DNA from: Solirubrobacteraceae bacterium
GTDB taxonomy: Bacteria; Actinomycetota; Thermoleophilia; Solirubrobacterales; Solirubrobacteraceae
Direction: 5' to 3'
Length of the DNA stretch: 57,624 nucleotides
NCBI GenBank assembly: GCA_024711025.1
Contig: JANJTP010000044.1
Location: 1-57,624 of the forward strand
This document shows, piece by piece, positions 1-13,830 of the stretch (position 1 is the first letter of the stretch; each line of letters starts with the position of its first letter). The notes beneath the pieces are model-generated. The model saw only the letters and a program-made list of their open reading frames with translations. It was not told where the DNA came from and did not search any database. Made by a program: the position numbers and the translations under genes.

Positions 1-1026
1 ACCGAGAGCTTCCAGATCAACTACCACAAGGCGAAGGAGATCTTCGACTTCCTCAAGAGCAAGGACCAGACCATGCTGTCCAAGCGTGGCAGCGTGGTGG
101 TGGACGAGCGCAGCAACAAGGTCTTCGTGACCGACGTCGCCGCCCGCCTGCAGGCGCTGCGCCGGCTGGTGCAGGAGATCGACGTGGCGCCGCGCCAGGT
201 GCTGATCGAGGCGCGCATCGTCGAGGCGAGCAAGACTTTCGCTCGCGACCTCGGGGTGCGGCTCGGCTTCGGCAGCAGGGGTTATGCCTCGCTCGGCAAC
301 GGCGCCAAGATCGGTTTCGGCAACTCGGAGTTCGTCTCGATGGTGCCGGACACCGAAACCGGGCTGCCCAAGTTCGACCGGACGGGGGACTTTCCGATCA
401 ACAACCTGGTGCAGAACGTGGGCGAGTCGGTGCGTTCCGGGGGTGGGAACTTCATGCCCGAGGGCTACGGCGCGCTGAATCTGACCCTCTTCGACAAGAG
501 TCTGACCCGTTTCCTGAACCTCGAACTGCAGGCGCTCGAATCCGACGGCCGTGGTCGGCTGGTGTCCAGTCCGCGGGTCATGACCGCCAACCAGGTTGAG
601 GCCTCGATCGAGCAGGGTACGGAGATTCCCTATCAGGAGGCGAGCAGCTCCGGTGCGACCAGCGTCTCCTTCAAGAAGGCGGTGCTGTCCTTGAAGGTCA
701 AGCCGCAGATCACGCCGGATGGGCGCCTGCAGCTGTCGATCGAGGTGAACAAGGACCGGCCGCTGTTCGAGAGCGCCATCCTCAACGTGCCGCCGATCGA
801 AACCAAGAATGTCAAGAGCGAGGTGCTGGTCGAGAACGGCGGCACGGTGGTGATCGGCGGCATCTACGAGGAGGAGGAGTCGAATGCGGTGGACCAGGTG
901 CCGCTGCTCGGCGACATCCCGGTGCTGGGCCATTTGTTCAAGACCCGCAGCACGGTGTCGAACCGCAAGGAGCTGCTCGTCTTCATCACGCCGCGCATCA
1001 TGTCCGACGCGCTCACCCTGCGATAA
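1..1026 (+). CDS. pilQ: Type IV pilus secretin PilQ, C-terminal part (5' end outside window)
   Basis: The open frame runs from base 1 without a start, so this is the last 341 residues of a larger protein. PilQ forms the outer-membrane ring through which type IV pili pass. The segment ends a secretin N-domain (VLIEARIVEASKTFARDLGV) and carries the complete secretin core: LVSSPRVMTANQVEASIEQG, then VLSLKVKPQITPDGRLQLSI, and the C-terminal signature VPLLGDIPVLGHLFKTR followed by ELLVFITPRIM. Followed by a T-tract terminator, then aroK. The order pilQ-aroK-aroB-dgt-gltB is one I know from Azoarcus/Thauera relatives. Family assignment is firm; the N-terminal AMIN and N0 domains cannot be checked. 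Confidence 0.95.
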   Translation, partial: TESFQINYHKAKEIFDFLKSKDQTMLSKRGSVVVDERSNKVFVTDVAARLQALRRLVQEIDVAPRQVLIEARIVEASKTFARDLGVRLGFGSRGYASLGNGAKIGFGNSEFVSMVPDTETGLPKFDRTGDFPINNLVQNVGESVRSGGGNFMPEGYGALNLTLFDKSLTRFLNLELQALESDGRGRLVSSPRVMTANQVEASIEQGTEIPYQEASSSGATSVSFKKAVLSLKVKPQITPDGRLQLSIEVNKDRPLFESAILNVPPIETKNVKSEVLVENGGTVVIGGIYEEEESNAVDQVPLLGDIPVLGHLFKTRSTVSNRKELLVFITPRIMSDALTLR

Positions 1027-1056
1027 GCCTTCCGCTTCTGCTGATACAATGCCGGC

Positions 1057-1088
1057 GCGGGCACCCCCGAGTGGGTGCCCGCCTTTTT
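1057..1088 (+). terminator. Rho-independent terminator after pilQ
   Basis: A perfect 10-bp stem (GCGGGCACCC, 1057-1066, pairing with 1073-1082) closes a 6-base loop and is followed by CCTTTTT. It ends pilQ transcription just upstream of aroK. T-tract terminators like this occur only in the first 7 kb of the window. Confidence 0.85.
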
Positions 1089-1114
1089 CCATAGGGACAT
1101 CCGGCGATTCGCGC

Positions 1115-1629
1115 GTGAGCTGCTTGATACTGATCGGCATGATGGGGGCCGGCAAGACCACGGTCGGCAAGGAACTGGCGCGCCGGCGCAAGGTGCGCTT
1201 CGCCGACTGCGACCACGAGATCATCGCCCGCACCGGCGTCAGCATCCCGACGATCTTTGAGATCGAGGGCGAAGCCGGCTTCCGCAAGCGCGAAACGCAG
1301 ATGATGGACGAGCTCACGCACGAGGCCGACATCGTCATCGCCACCGGCGGCGGGGTGGTGACCAACCCGGTCAATCGCGAACTGATGATGCGGCGCGGCA
1401 TCGTGATCTACCTCAACGTGCCGCCCCAGATCCTGTTCGAGCGCACCCGTCACGACCGCAATCGCCCCCTGCTGCAGGTGGAAAACCCCCGCCAGCGCAT
1501 CGAGGAGCTGCACCAGCAGCGCGACCCGCTGTACCGCGAGACGGCCGATATCATCGTCGACGGCGGCCGCGGCAACCCCGGCGCGATGGTGCGCATGATC
1601 GAAAACACCTTGCAGAAATTCAGAAAGCC

Positions 1630-1642
<13 letters not shown>
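1115..1642 (+). CDS. aroK: Shikimate kinase I
   Basis: Phosphorylates shikimate at the 3-hydroxyl with ATP, the fifth step of chorismate synthesis, in the cytoplasm. 175 residues, normal for the family. Visible: Walker [10 protein letters not shown] (residues 8-16), shikimate-binding [25 protein letters not shown] and the lid [11 protein letters not shown]. The GTG at 1115 gives [16 protein letters not shown], the usual spacing of the P-loop from the N-terminus; no good ribosome binding site is visible, so an in-frame ATG at 1139 is a weaker alternative. It lies after the pilQ terminator and overlaps aroB by 13 bases, so the two are co-translated. Confidence 0.93.
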
Positions 1643-2712
<1,070 letters not shown>

Positions 2713-2773
2713 GGGGCGTCCGGCGCCCGCCGCGGCGGCAGCTGCGCTGCATCCGTCGATTCGAGGAGCGCTC

Positions 2774-3907
2774 ATGAACGAACCGCTGCAACTCGCGCCT
2801 TATGCAGTCACCGAGGCGAATTCCCGTGGCCGCGTGCACGACGAGCCGGCGCCGGTGGCGCGCGGGCAGTTCCAGCGCGACCGCGACCGCATCGTCCATT
2901 CCACCGCCTTTCGCCGGCTGGAGTACAAGACGCAGGTCTTCGTCAATCACGAGGGCGACCTGTTCCGCACCCGGCTCACGCACAGCATCGAGGTCGCCCA
3001 GATCACGCGCGGCATTGCCCGCCAGCTGGCGCTGAACGAGGATCTGGCCGAATCCATCGCGCTCGCCCACGACCTCGGCCACACGCCCTTCGGGCACGCC
3101 GGGCAGGAGGCGCTCAATGCCTGCATGAAGGCGCACGGCGGCTTCGAGCACAACCTGCAGTCGCTGCGCACGGTCGACCTGCTCGAGGATCGCTACGCCG
3201 CCTTCGACGGCCTGAACCTGATGTTCGAGACGCGCGAGGGCATTCTCAAGCACTGCGCGCGCGCCAACGCCGCCGGCCTGGGCGAGCTCGGCCAGCGCTT
3301 CCTCGACGGTACCCAGCCCTCGCTCGAGGCCCAGCTCGCCAACCTCGCCGACGAGATCGCCTACAACAACCACGACGTCGACGACGGCCTGCGCGCCGGC
3401 CTGATCACGCTCGAGCAACTCGAGGCGGTGCCGATCTTCGCCGCCCAGCGGCGCGAAGTGGAGGTGCGCTGGCCGGGGCTCGGCGGGCGCAAGCTGATCA
3501 ACGAAACGGTGCGGCGCATGATTCACCTGATGGTCATCGACCTCATCGAGCAGACGCGCGCCAACATCGCCGCGGCCGGCGTGCGCTCGCTCGCCGACGT
3601 GCGTGCCGCCGGCCGCCTCGTTGCCTATTCCGATGCGCTGCTGCCGCGGCTGCACGAGCTGAAGAGCTTCCTGCACCGCGAGCTGTATCGCCACTATCAG
3701 GTGCTGCGCATGACCAACAAGGCGCGCCGCATCGTCACCGAGCTGTTCGATGCCTTCATGGCCGACCCGCACATCCTGCCGCCGCAATACCAGGCGAAGG
3801 CGCGCGAGGACAAGGCGCGCGCGATTGCCGACTACATCGCCGGCATGACCGACCGCTATGCGATGAAGGAACATCGGCGCCTGTTCGCGGTGGGCGAGAT
3901 CCACTGA
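2774..3907 (+). CDS. dgt: dGTPase-like HD-domain phosphohydrolase
   Basis: Deoxyguanosinetriphosphate triphosphohydrolase-like protein that would split dNTPs to deoxynucleoside and triphosphate. 377 residues. The HD metal site is complete: His in [11 protein letters not shown] (about residue 70), HD in [13 protein letters not shown] (about 97-109), and the distal Asp in [14 protein letters not shown]. Start ATG 2774 is preceded by GAGGAG at a good distance; 61 bases separate it from aroB. The shorter length matches the bacterial subgroup annotated as dGTPase-like rather than E. coli Dgt (about 505 residues), so the exact substrate is uncertain. Confidence 0.9.
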   Translation: MNEPLQLAPYAVTEANSRGRVHDEPAPVARGQFQRDRDRIVHSTAFRRLEYKTQVFVNHEGDLFRTRLTHSIEVAQITRGIARQLALNEDLAESIALAHDLGHTPFGHAGQEALNACMKAHGGFEHNLQSLRTVDLLEDRYAAFDGLNLMFETREGILKHCARANAAGLGELGQRFLDGTQPSLEAQLANLADEIAYNNHDVDDGLRAGLITLEQLEAVPIFAAQRREVEVRWPGLGGRKLINETVRRMIHLMVIDLIEQTRANIAAAGVRSLADVRAAGRLVAYSDALLPRLHELKSFLHRELYRHYQVLRMTNKARRIVTELFDAFMADPHILPPQYQAKAREDKARAIADYIAGMTDRYAMKEHRRLFAVGEIH

Positions 3908-3953
3908 CGCGGAATCGTTTGCCGCTGCGGGTTGCCGCAACGCAAAAAAATTC

Positions 3954-3982
3954 TTGAACCTCGCGGTTGTCGGGCGTATAGT
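3954..3982 (+). promoter_or_regulatory. Sigma-70 promoter upstream of gltB
   Basis: TTGAAC (3954-3959) and TATAGT (3977-3982) are separated by exactly 17 bases, close to the sigma-70 consensus. Transcription should start near 3989, leaving a leader of about 190 bases before gltB. Confidence 0.75.
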
Positions 3983-4038
3983 TTTTTTTGTTAACAGGTT
4001 GCAAGGCGATCGGGATCACCCGCAATAGTCGCCGACAA

Positions 4039-4068
4039 TTGCACCTGTTTTTGCACCAGGTTGGTGCA
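4039..4068. promoter_or_regulatory. NtrC-type binding palindrome plus extra half-site in the gltB leader
   Basis: TGCACC-N5-GGTGCA at 4052-4068 is a perfect match to the classical NtrC site described upstream of enterobacterial glnA. A second TTGCACC half-site lies at 4039-4045. Glutamate synthase is a nitrogen-assimilation gene, so the regulator fits. The palindrome could also pair as an RNA hairpin (8-bp stem 4050-4057 with 4063-4070). Confidence 0.65.
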
Positions 4069-4074
4069 AACCAC

Positions 4075-4104
4075 AAAGCCGGTGCGCGCGCGCCCGGCTT
4101 TTTT
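4075..4104 (+). terminator. Intrinsic-terminator-like hairpin in the gltB leader
   Basis: AAGCCGG (4076-4082) pairs with CCGGCTT (4094-4100), with A4075/T4101 extending the stem, and T continues to 4104. It lies between the upstream sigma-70 promoter and gltB, so it could attenuate transcripts from that promoter. Confidence 0.6.
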
Positions 4105-4114
4105 GTGCGCGTTC

Positions 4115-4128
4115 GGTTTGTTTTCGGC
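4115..4128 (+). promoter_or_regulatory. Weak sigma-54-like -24/-12 element
   Basis: GG (4115-4116), ten bases, GC (4127-4128), with a run of T between. The invariant GG/GC spacing is right and the NtrC palindrome lies about 80 bases upstream of the implied start, but the surrounding bases match the consensus poorly. Confidence 0.25.
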
Positions 4129-4180
4129 CCGCCCCAGGCCCCATTCGCGTGATCTTGCATGTCGTTTGAGGAAGAAAGAG

Positions 4181-8805
<4,625 letters not shown>

Positions 8806-8806
<1 letters not shown>

Positions 8807-10359
8807 TGGGCGAGCTCGGCGGCTTCCTGCGGATCCACCGCGCCGGGATCACCCACAAGGACCCGGCGCAGCGCGTCCAGCTCGAGCCCTATCGCGAGTT
8901 CGTCGTACGCCGCACCGACGAGGAGCTCGCGGGGCAGGGCGCCCGCTGCATGGAGTGCGGCGTGCCGTTCTGCCACAACGGCTGCCCGCTGGGCAACCTG
9001 ATCCCCGACTGGAACGACCTCGTCTACCGCGGGCGCTGGCAGGAGGCGATCCGCCAGCTCCACGCGACCAACAACTTCCCCGACTTCACCGGTCGCCTGT
9101 GCCCGGCCCCGTGCGAGGCGGCCTGCGTGCTCGAGATCCGCGAGGGCGAGTCGGTGACGATCAAGCAGATCGAGCACGCGATCATCGAGCGCGCCTGGGA
9201 GGAAGGCTGGGTGGTCCCGCAGCCGCCGGCGGTCGAGACCGGGCGCTCGGTGGCGGTCGTGGGCTCCGGCCCGGCGGGGATGGCAGCCGCGCAGCAGCTC
9301 CGTCGCGCCGGCCACCGCGTCGTGCTGTTCGAGCGCGACGAGGCGATCGGCGGGCTGGTGCGCTTCGGCGTGCCGGACTTCAAGATCGAGAAGCGGATCG
9401 TCGAGCGCCGCGTCGGCCAGCTCGCGGCCGAGGGGATCGAGCTTCGCTGCGGTGTCGACGTGGGCGTCGACCTCGGGGTCGACGAGCTGCGGGGGCAGTT
9501 CGACGCGGTCGTTCTGGCGATCGGCTCGCGGGTGCCTCGCGACCTCCCGGTCCCCGGCCGCGAGCTCGAGGGGATCCACCCGGCGATGGACTACCTCTAC
9601 GTGCGCAACCGCCGGGTCGCGGCCGAGCACGGCCCCGCACCGCTCGTTCCGGCGCCGGAGCGCCCGCCGATCACGGCGGCCGGCAGGCACGTGGTCGTGA
9701 TCGGCGGCGGCGACACCGGAGCCGACTGCGTCGGCAACTCGATCCGTGAGGGCGCGTTGTCCGTCAGCCAGCTCGAGCTGCTGCCCGAGCCGCCCGCCAA
9801 GCGTCCGGACGACCGCACGCCGTGGCCTCTCTGGCCGGCGAAGCTGCGCGTGTCCTACGCGATGGAGGAGGCGCACCGGCTCGCCCTGGGAGAGCAGGAC
9901 TTCTCGGTCGTCACGACGGCGTTCTGCGGCGACGAGCGCGGCCGGGTGGTCGGCCAGCGCATCGCGCGCGCGTCCGACGATCCGCCGTTCGCCCCCGTCG
10001 ACGGCACCGAGCAGGAGCTGCGTGCCGACCTGGTGCTGCTCGCGATGGGCTTCCTGCATCCCGAGCACGAGGGCCTCGTCGCCGACCTCGGCTGCGAGCT
10101 CGACCAGCGCGGCAACATCCGTGCGCGCGCGTACGCGACGAGCGTCCCGGGCGTGTTCGTCGCCGGCGACGCGCGGCGCGGCCAGTCGCTGATCGTCTGG
10201 GCGATCAACGAGGGTCGTCAGTGCGCGCGGCTCGTCGACCGCCACCTCGCCGCGACCGAGCCCGGGTCGCGCACGATCGGCGTGCACGCCGACGCCGACG
10301 AGGGGCCGGGCGGCCCTCCGTCGCACGCGCAGGGCGCGGTCGTCGTCGACGAGGGCTGA
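8806..10359 (+). CDS. gltD: Glutamate synthase small subunit (NADPH-dependent)
   Basis: Passes electrons from NADPH through FAD and iron-sulfur clusters to GltB. 517 residues. The N-terminal cysteine cluster is visible as [17 protein letters not shown] and [12 protein letters not shown]. An FAD-binding Rossmann fold follows ([17 protein letters not shown]), then the NADPH fold ([20 protein letters not shown]) and the C-terminal FAD motif [18 protein letters not shown]. The ATG overlaps the gltB stop by one base (TGATG) with GGAGG ten bases upstream, so the pair is translationally coupled. It belongs to the actinobacterial side of the gltB join. Confidence 0.95.
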
Positions 10360-10386
10360 GCCGCCCGCGCAGTGCGCGCGCACGCG

Positions 10387-10419
10387 AAGCTGACGTGGGC
10401 GTCACCTTGTCGCTAGCCT
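10387..10419 (+). promoter_or_regulatory. Promoter overlapped by a 22-bp palindromic operator (FMO-TetR operon)
   Basis: Nine-base arms AAGCTGACG (10387-10395) and CGTCACCTT (10400-10408) match at eight of nine positions around TGGG. TGACGT (10391-10396) and TAGCCT (10414-10419), 17 bases apart, form a plausible promoter, so the operator covers the -35 box. The TetR protein encoded second in the operon is the obvious candidate ligand. Confidence 0.55.
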
Positions 10420-10463
10420 CAGTCCACTCCGTTGTCGAGAACGCGCGGGGAGGCGCGGCGACC

Positions 10464-11855
10464 ATGACCAGCTCGCTCCCGAGAGTCGCCATCATCGGCG
10501 CCGGCTCGTCCGGCATCACGGCCCTGAAGACGCTGGGCGAGCAGGGCTTCGACGTGACGTGCTTCGAGGCGTCGGACCGCGTCGGCGGCAACTGGGTCTA
10601 CGAGAACAAGAACGGCATGTCGGCGTGCTACCGCGACCTGCACATCAACACCTCGCGGCCGCGCATGGAGTACGCGGACCTGCCGATGCCGGAGAGCTAT
10701 CCGGACTATCCCCGCCATGACCAGATCGCCGCGTACTTCGACGGCTACGTCGACCGCTTCGCGATCCGCGATCGGATCCGCTTCGAGACACGGGTCGAGC
10801 GCGCCGCGCGCGCGGCCGACGGGACCTGGCGGCTCGAGCCGTCGGGCGGCGCGGCGGAGCGCTTCGACGCCCTCGTGGTCGCAAACGGCCATCACTGGGA
10901 TCCGCGCTGGCCCGAGCCCGCCTTTCCCGGCGCCGAGGGCTTTCGCGGTGTGCAGATGCACAGTCATGAGTACCGCGACCCGGACGACTTCGCCGACCGC
11001 GACGTCGTCGTCGTCGGCATGGGCAACAGTGCGATGGACATCGCGGTCGAGGCCTCCTACGTCGCTCGCAGCGTCCAGCTCGTCGCCCGGCGCGGCGCGT
11101 ACATCGTCCCCAAGCACATCTTCGGCCGCCCCACCGACCAGCTCGCCGGCGGACCGCTGGCGGCGCGGATCCCGTTCGCGATTCGCCGCAGGATCGCGGC
11201 GATCGTCGTGCGCCTCTACGTCGGGGACCTGACCAGCTTCGGCCTGCCGGAGCCCGACCACGCGCTCGGCCAGGCGCATCCGACGATCTCCGGCCGGATC
11301 ATCGACCGCATCACGCACGGCGCCGTGCGCGTGCGGCCGAACATCCGCCGGCTCGACGGCGAGGAGGTGGAGTTCGAGGACGGCGCGCGGGCGCACGCCG
11401 ACGTCGTCGTCTACTGCACGGGGTACAGGATCAGCTTCCCGTTCTTCGATCCCGACCTGATCTCGGCGCCCGACAACCGGATCGGGCTCTACCGCCGGGT
11501 CTTCCACCCGCAGATCCCGAACGTCTTCTTCATCGGGCTGCTCCAGCCGCTCGGCGCGGTGATGCCGCTCGCGGAGGCCCAGGGCCGCTGGGTCGCCGAG
11601 TATCTCAGGGGCGAGTACGCGCTGCCCGCCGCGTGCGAGATGCGGCGATGGATCGTCGAGGATCGCAAGGCGATGAGCAGGCGCTACGTCGCGTCCAAGC
11701 GGCACACGATCCAGGTCGACTTCGACGACTACCTGCTCGACCTGGCGCGCGAGCGTCGCATTGGGGCGGAGCGTGCCCGCGCCGCCGGCTTCGCGCCGCC
11801 GGTCGCACCGCTCGCGGCGCACGCGGCGCACGAGCGCGAGGAGGCCTCCGCATGA
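10464..11855 (+). CDS. Flavin-containing monooxygenase (FMO/Baeyer-Villiger type)
   Basis: NADPH- and oxygen-dependent oxygenation of a nucleophilic N or S atom, or of a ketone; substrate unknown. 463 residues. The FAD Rossmann motif GAGSSG is at residues 12-17. The family fingerprint FxGxxxHxxxY is exact (FRGVQMHSHEY, about residue 159). The NADPH motif VVVVGMGNSAMDIA is near 185 and the C-terminal CTGYRISFPF closes the fold. ATG 10464 is preceded by GGGGAGG. It overlaps the TetR gene by four bases, and a palindrome covers the shared promoter. Which monooxygenase subfamily it belongs to cannot be decided by eye. Confidence 0.88.
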   Translation: MTSSLPRVAIIGAGSSGITALKTLGEQGFDVTCFEASDRVGGNWVYENKNGMSACYRDLHINTSRPRMEYADLPMPESYPDYPRHDQIAAYFDGYVDRFAIRDRIRFETRVERAARAADGTWRLEPSGGAAERFDALVVANGHHWDPRWPEPAFPGAEGFRGVQMHSHEYRDPDDFADRDVVVVGMGNSAMDIAVEASYVARSVQLVARRGAYIVPKHIFGRPTDQLAGGPLAARIPFAIRRRIAAIVVRLYVGDLTSFGLPEPDHALGQAHPTISGRIIDRITHGAVRVRPNIRRLDGEEVEFEDGARAHADVVVYCTGYRISFPFFDPDLISAPDNRIGLYRRVFHPQIPNVFFIGLLQPLGAVMPLAEAQGRWVAEYLRGEYALPAACEMRRWIVEDRKAMSRRYVASKRHTIQVDFDDYLLDLARERRIGAERARAAGFAPPVAPLAAHAAHEREEASA

Positions 11856-12472
11856 GCGATCTGGCGAGCCTCGGGCCGGGCGCCGGACGGCGCGAGCTGA
11901 CCAAGGCCGCCAATCGCGCCGCGATCCTGCGCGCCGCCGGCGAGGTCTTCGCCGAGATCGGCTTCGGCGCCGCGAGCGTCCGTGACGTGATCCGCCGCAC
12001 CGACCTCGCGAGCGGCACCTTCTACAACTACTTCCCCGACAAGGAGTCGGTGCTCCACGCGCTGATCGACGAGATCGCGGTCGAGGCGCGCACGCGCGTG
12101 CGCGCGGCGCGTCGCGGCGCCGGGACGGCCGAGAGCTTCATCGCGGCCGGGTTCCGCGCCTACTTCGCCTACCTGGCAGAGGACCCGCTGCGACTCGAGC
12201 TGCTGCGCCGGAACGCCGGCACGATTCGCGCGATGTTCGAGGACCCCTCGGTCGGCGCCGGCGTCGACGAGCTGCGCGACGACCTCGCCGCGGCGGTCTC
12301 CGTGGGGCTGATGCCGGCCCACGACACGGCGCTGATGGCCACCGCGATGATGGGCGCGGCGCTCGAGGTCGGCTTCCGCATGCTCGACGAGCCGGAGCCC
12401 CGGATCGAGCGGGCCGTCGCGCTGCTGACGACGGTCTTCGCGGCCGGCCTCGAGCGGATGGGGGAGCTGTGA
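11852..12472 (+). CDS. TetR-family transcriptional regulator
   Basis: 206 residues with an N-terminal TetR helix-turn-helix (AILRAAGEVFAEIGFGAASV followed by RDVIRRTDLASGTFYNYFPD, about residues 23-63) and a variable ligand-binding helical C-terminus. The ATG overlaps the monooxygenase stop (ATGA), so the two are co-translated. It probably represses its own operon through the 22-bp palindrome upstream of the monooxygenase gene. The inducer is unknown and is probably related to the monooxygenase substrate. Confidence 0.9.
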   Translation: MSDLASLGPGAGRRELTKAANRAAILRAAGEVFAEIGFGAASVRDVIRRTDLASGTFYNYFPDKESVLHALIDEIAVEARTRVRAARRGAGTAESFIAAGFRAYFAYLAEDPLRLELLRRNAGTIRAMFEDPSVGAGVDELRDDLAAAVSVGLMPAHDTALMATAMMGAALEVGFRMLDEPEPRIERAVALLTTVFAAGLERMGEL

Positions 12473-12526
12473 CGCGGTGCACGGGAGCATCGCCGCGGGG
12501 CGGCGCGAGCCCCGTCGCCGGGCTCC

Positions 12527-12532
12527 TACACT
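12527..12532 (+). promoter_or_regulatory. Leaderless -10 element (TACACT), gene at 12542
   Basis: TACACT ends nine bases before the GTG at 12542, which places the transcription start on or next to the start codon. Confidence 0.5.
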
Positions 12533-12541
12533 GATCCGCCC

Positions 12542-13591
12542 GTGTCGTCCTTCTGCCGCCACCGCCGCCTCGAGGCCACCTGCCCGATCTGCTCGAAGCG
12601 TCGGGCACGCGACGAGCGCGAGGCACGCGAGGTGGCCCGTCCCGCGCGGCCCGCGTCGGTTCGCCGGGCGGCACCGGCCTCGTCCTCGACGGCGCGCTCG
12701 GCGGCGCGCCGCGGGCGCCGGTCGCCGGATGCCGGCGGCGTCGTGGTCCGCAGGCTCGCGCGCGCGGCCGACGACGGCTATCGCAACGAGCTGGCACCGG
12801 GGCTCCACGCCGTCCCCGACGCCGAGCGGCTCGCGCTGGAGCTCGGTCGCTCGGCGGCGCGGCTCGACGCGCTCGCCGCGCCGGGCGGCGCCCCGGGCGC
12901 ATATGGCGTGGCTGCCCGCCTGGGTGCCGACGGGCGGTTCGAGGACGGCCTCTGGCTGGCGTTCCAGATCGCGGTGCTGGGCCCGCTCGACGAGCCCGAC
13001 CCGTTCGCCGAGATCGAGCGCGTCGCGGTCGGCTGGGCCTCCGGCGAGCCGCCGCAGCTCGAGGGGGCGCGCTTCGGACGGCGCGGGGTGGGCGATCCGG
13101 CCCGCGCGCTGTCGGCCTTCGGCGCGTACCGCGCCTGGGCGGCCCGCTCCGGGGGTCAGGCGGCGGCGCTCGCCGGGCAGCCGACGTGGACGGCGGAGCG
13201 GCGCTTCGATCGCGCCTTCGAGCGGCTCGCGCTGCCGGGGCTCGGCCGCGGGCCCCGCTTCGAGTTCCTGCTCAGCGCCGGCCTGCTCGGGCTCGCCTCG
13301 CTGCGTCCCGCGAGCCTGCATCTGCTCGCCGATCCGCGCGACGCGACCGCGCTTGCCGCCAAGCGCGTCTTCGGGATCGGCGACCCGCTGCTCTGCGAGC
13401 GCCGCGCGGCGGCGCTCGCAGACGCCTGCGCGCTGCCCGTCGCGGCGCTGGACGTCGCGCTCGTCGAGTGGACGCGGCCGGACGGCCCGCGCGCGAGCGG
13501 CGGCGTGAGCGCACAGCCCGACCCCGAGCAGCTCGAGCTCGCGCGCTCGGCGCTCGGCCTGGGGCCCGTGAGCGGGAGCGACGCGGCCTGA
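12542..13591 (+). CDS. Uncharacterised protein with N-terminal cysteine cluster
   Basis: 349 residues, no function recognised. The N-terminus FCRHRRLEATCPICSKRR (Cys5, His7, Cys14, Cys17) looks like a small zinc-binding knuckle. A basic, low-complexity linker runs to about residue 65. The C-terminal two thirds is helical, and the stretch AAKRVFGIGDPLLCERR near residue 280 loosely resembles a helix-hairpin-helix segment, as in DNA-glycosylase-like proteins. I cannot confirm that relation. GTG 12542 is chosen because a TACACT -10 box stands nine bases upstream and the knuckle begins directly after it. Downstream is an intergenic region with a short 21-base repeat. Confidence 0.6.
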   Translation: MSSFCRHRRLEATCPICSKRRARDEREAREVARPARPASVRRAAPASSSTARSAARRGRRSPDAGGVVVRRLARAADDGYRNELAPGLHAVPDAERLALELGRSAARLDALAAPGGAPGAYGVAARLGADGRFEDGLWLAFQIAVLGPLDEPDPFAEIERVAVGWASGEPPQLEGARFGRRGVGDPARALSAFGAYRAWAARSGGQAAALAGQPTWTAERRFDRAFERLALPGLGRGPRFEFLLSAGLLGLASLRPASLHLLADPRDATALAAKRVFGIGDPLLCERRAAALADACALPVAALDVALVEWTRPDGPRASGGVSAQPDPEQLELARSALGLGPVSGSDAA

Positions 13592-13639
13592 CGCCGTTGA
13601 CCCGGCGGCCCCGGCGCTCCGGCGCGCGCGTGGTTGCCC

Positions 13640-13677
13640 GGCGCCGCTGAGACGCCACCCGGCGCCGCTGAGACGCC
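13640..13677. repeat. 21-base direct repeat, two copies
   Basis: GGCGCCGCTGAGACGCC starts at 13640 and again at 13661. It lies in the 239-base gap between the Cys-cluster protein and the ECF sigma gene. Nothing else was recognised in that gap. Confidence 0.6.
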
Positions 13678-13830
13678 GCCCACGGCTCCGAACGACCCGC
13701 TAGGCGCATCGAACAAGCGCTTAGACGGTCGCAAATTGCGCACTTCCCGGCGTGGCGGGGCGGGGACGGATCGACGACGCTCGCCCTAGGTCACGTGGAT
13801 GCACAAGACCGGCGAGAGGGACGGAGGGTC

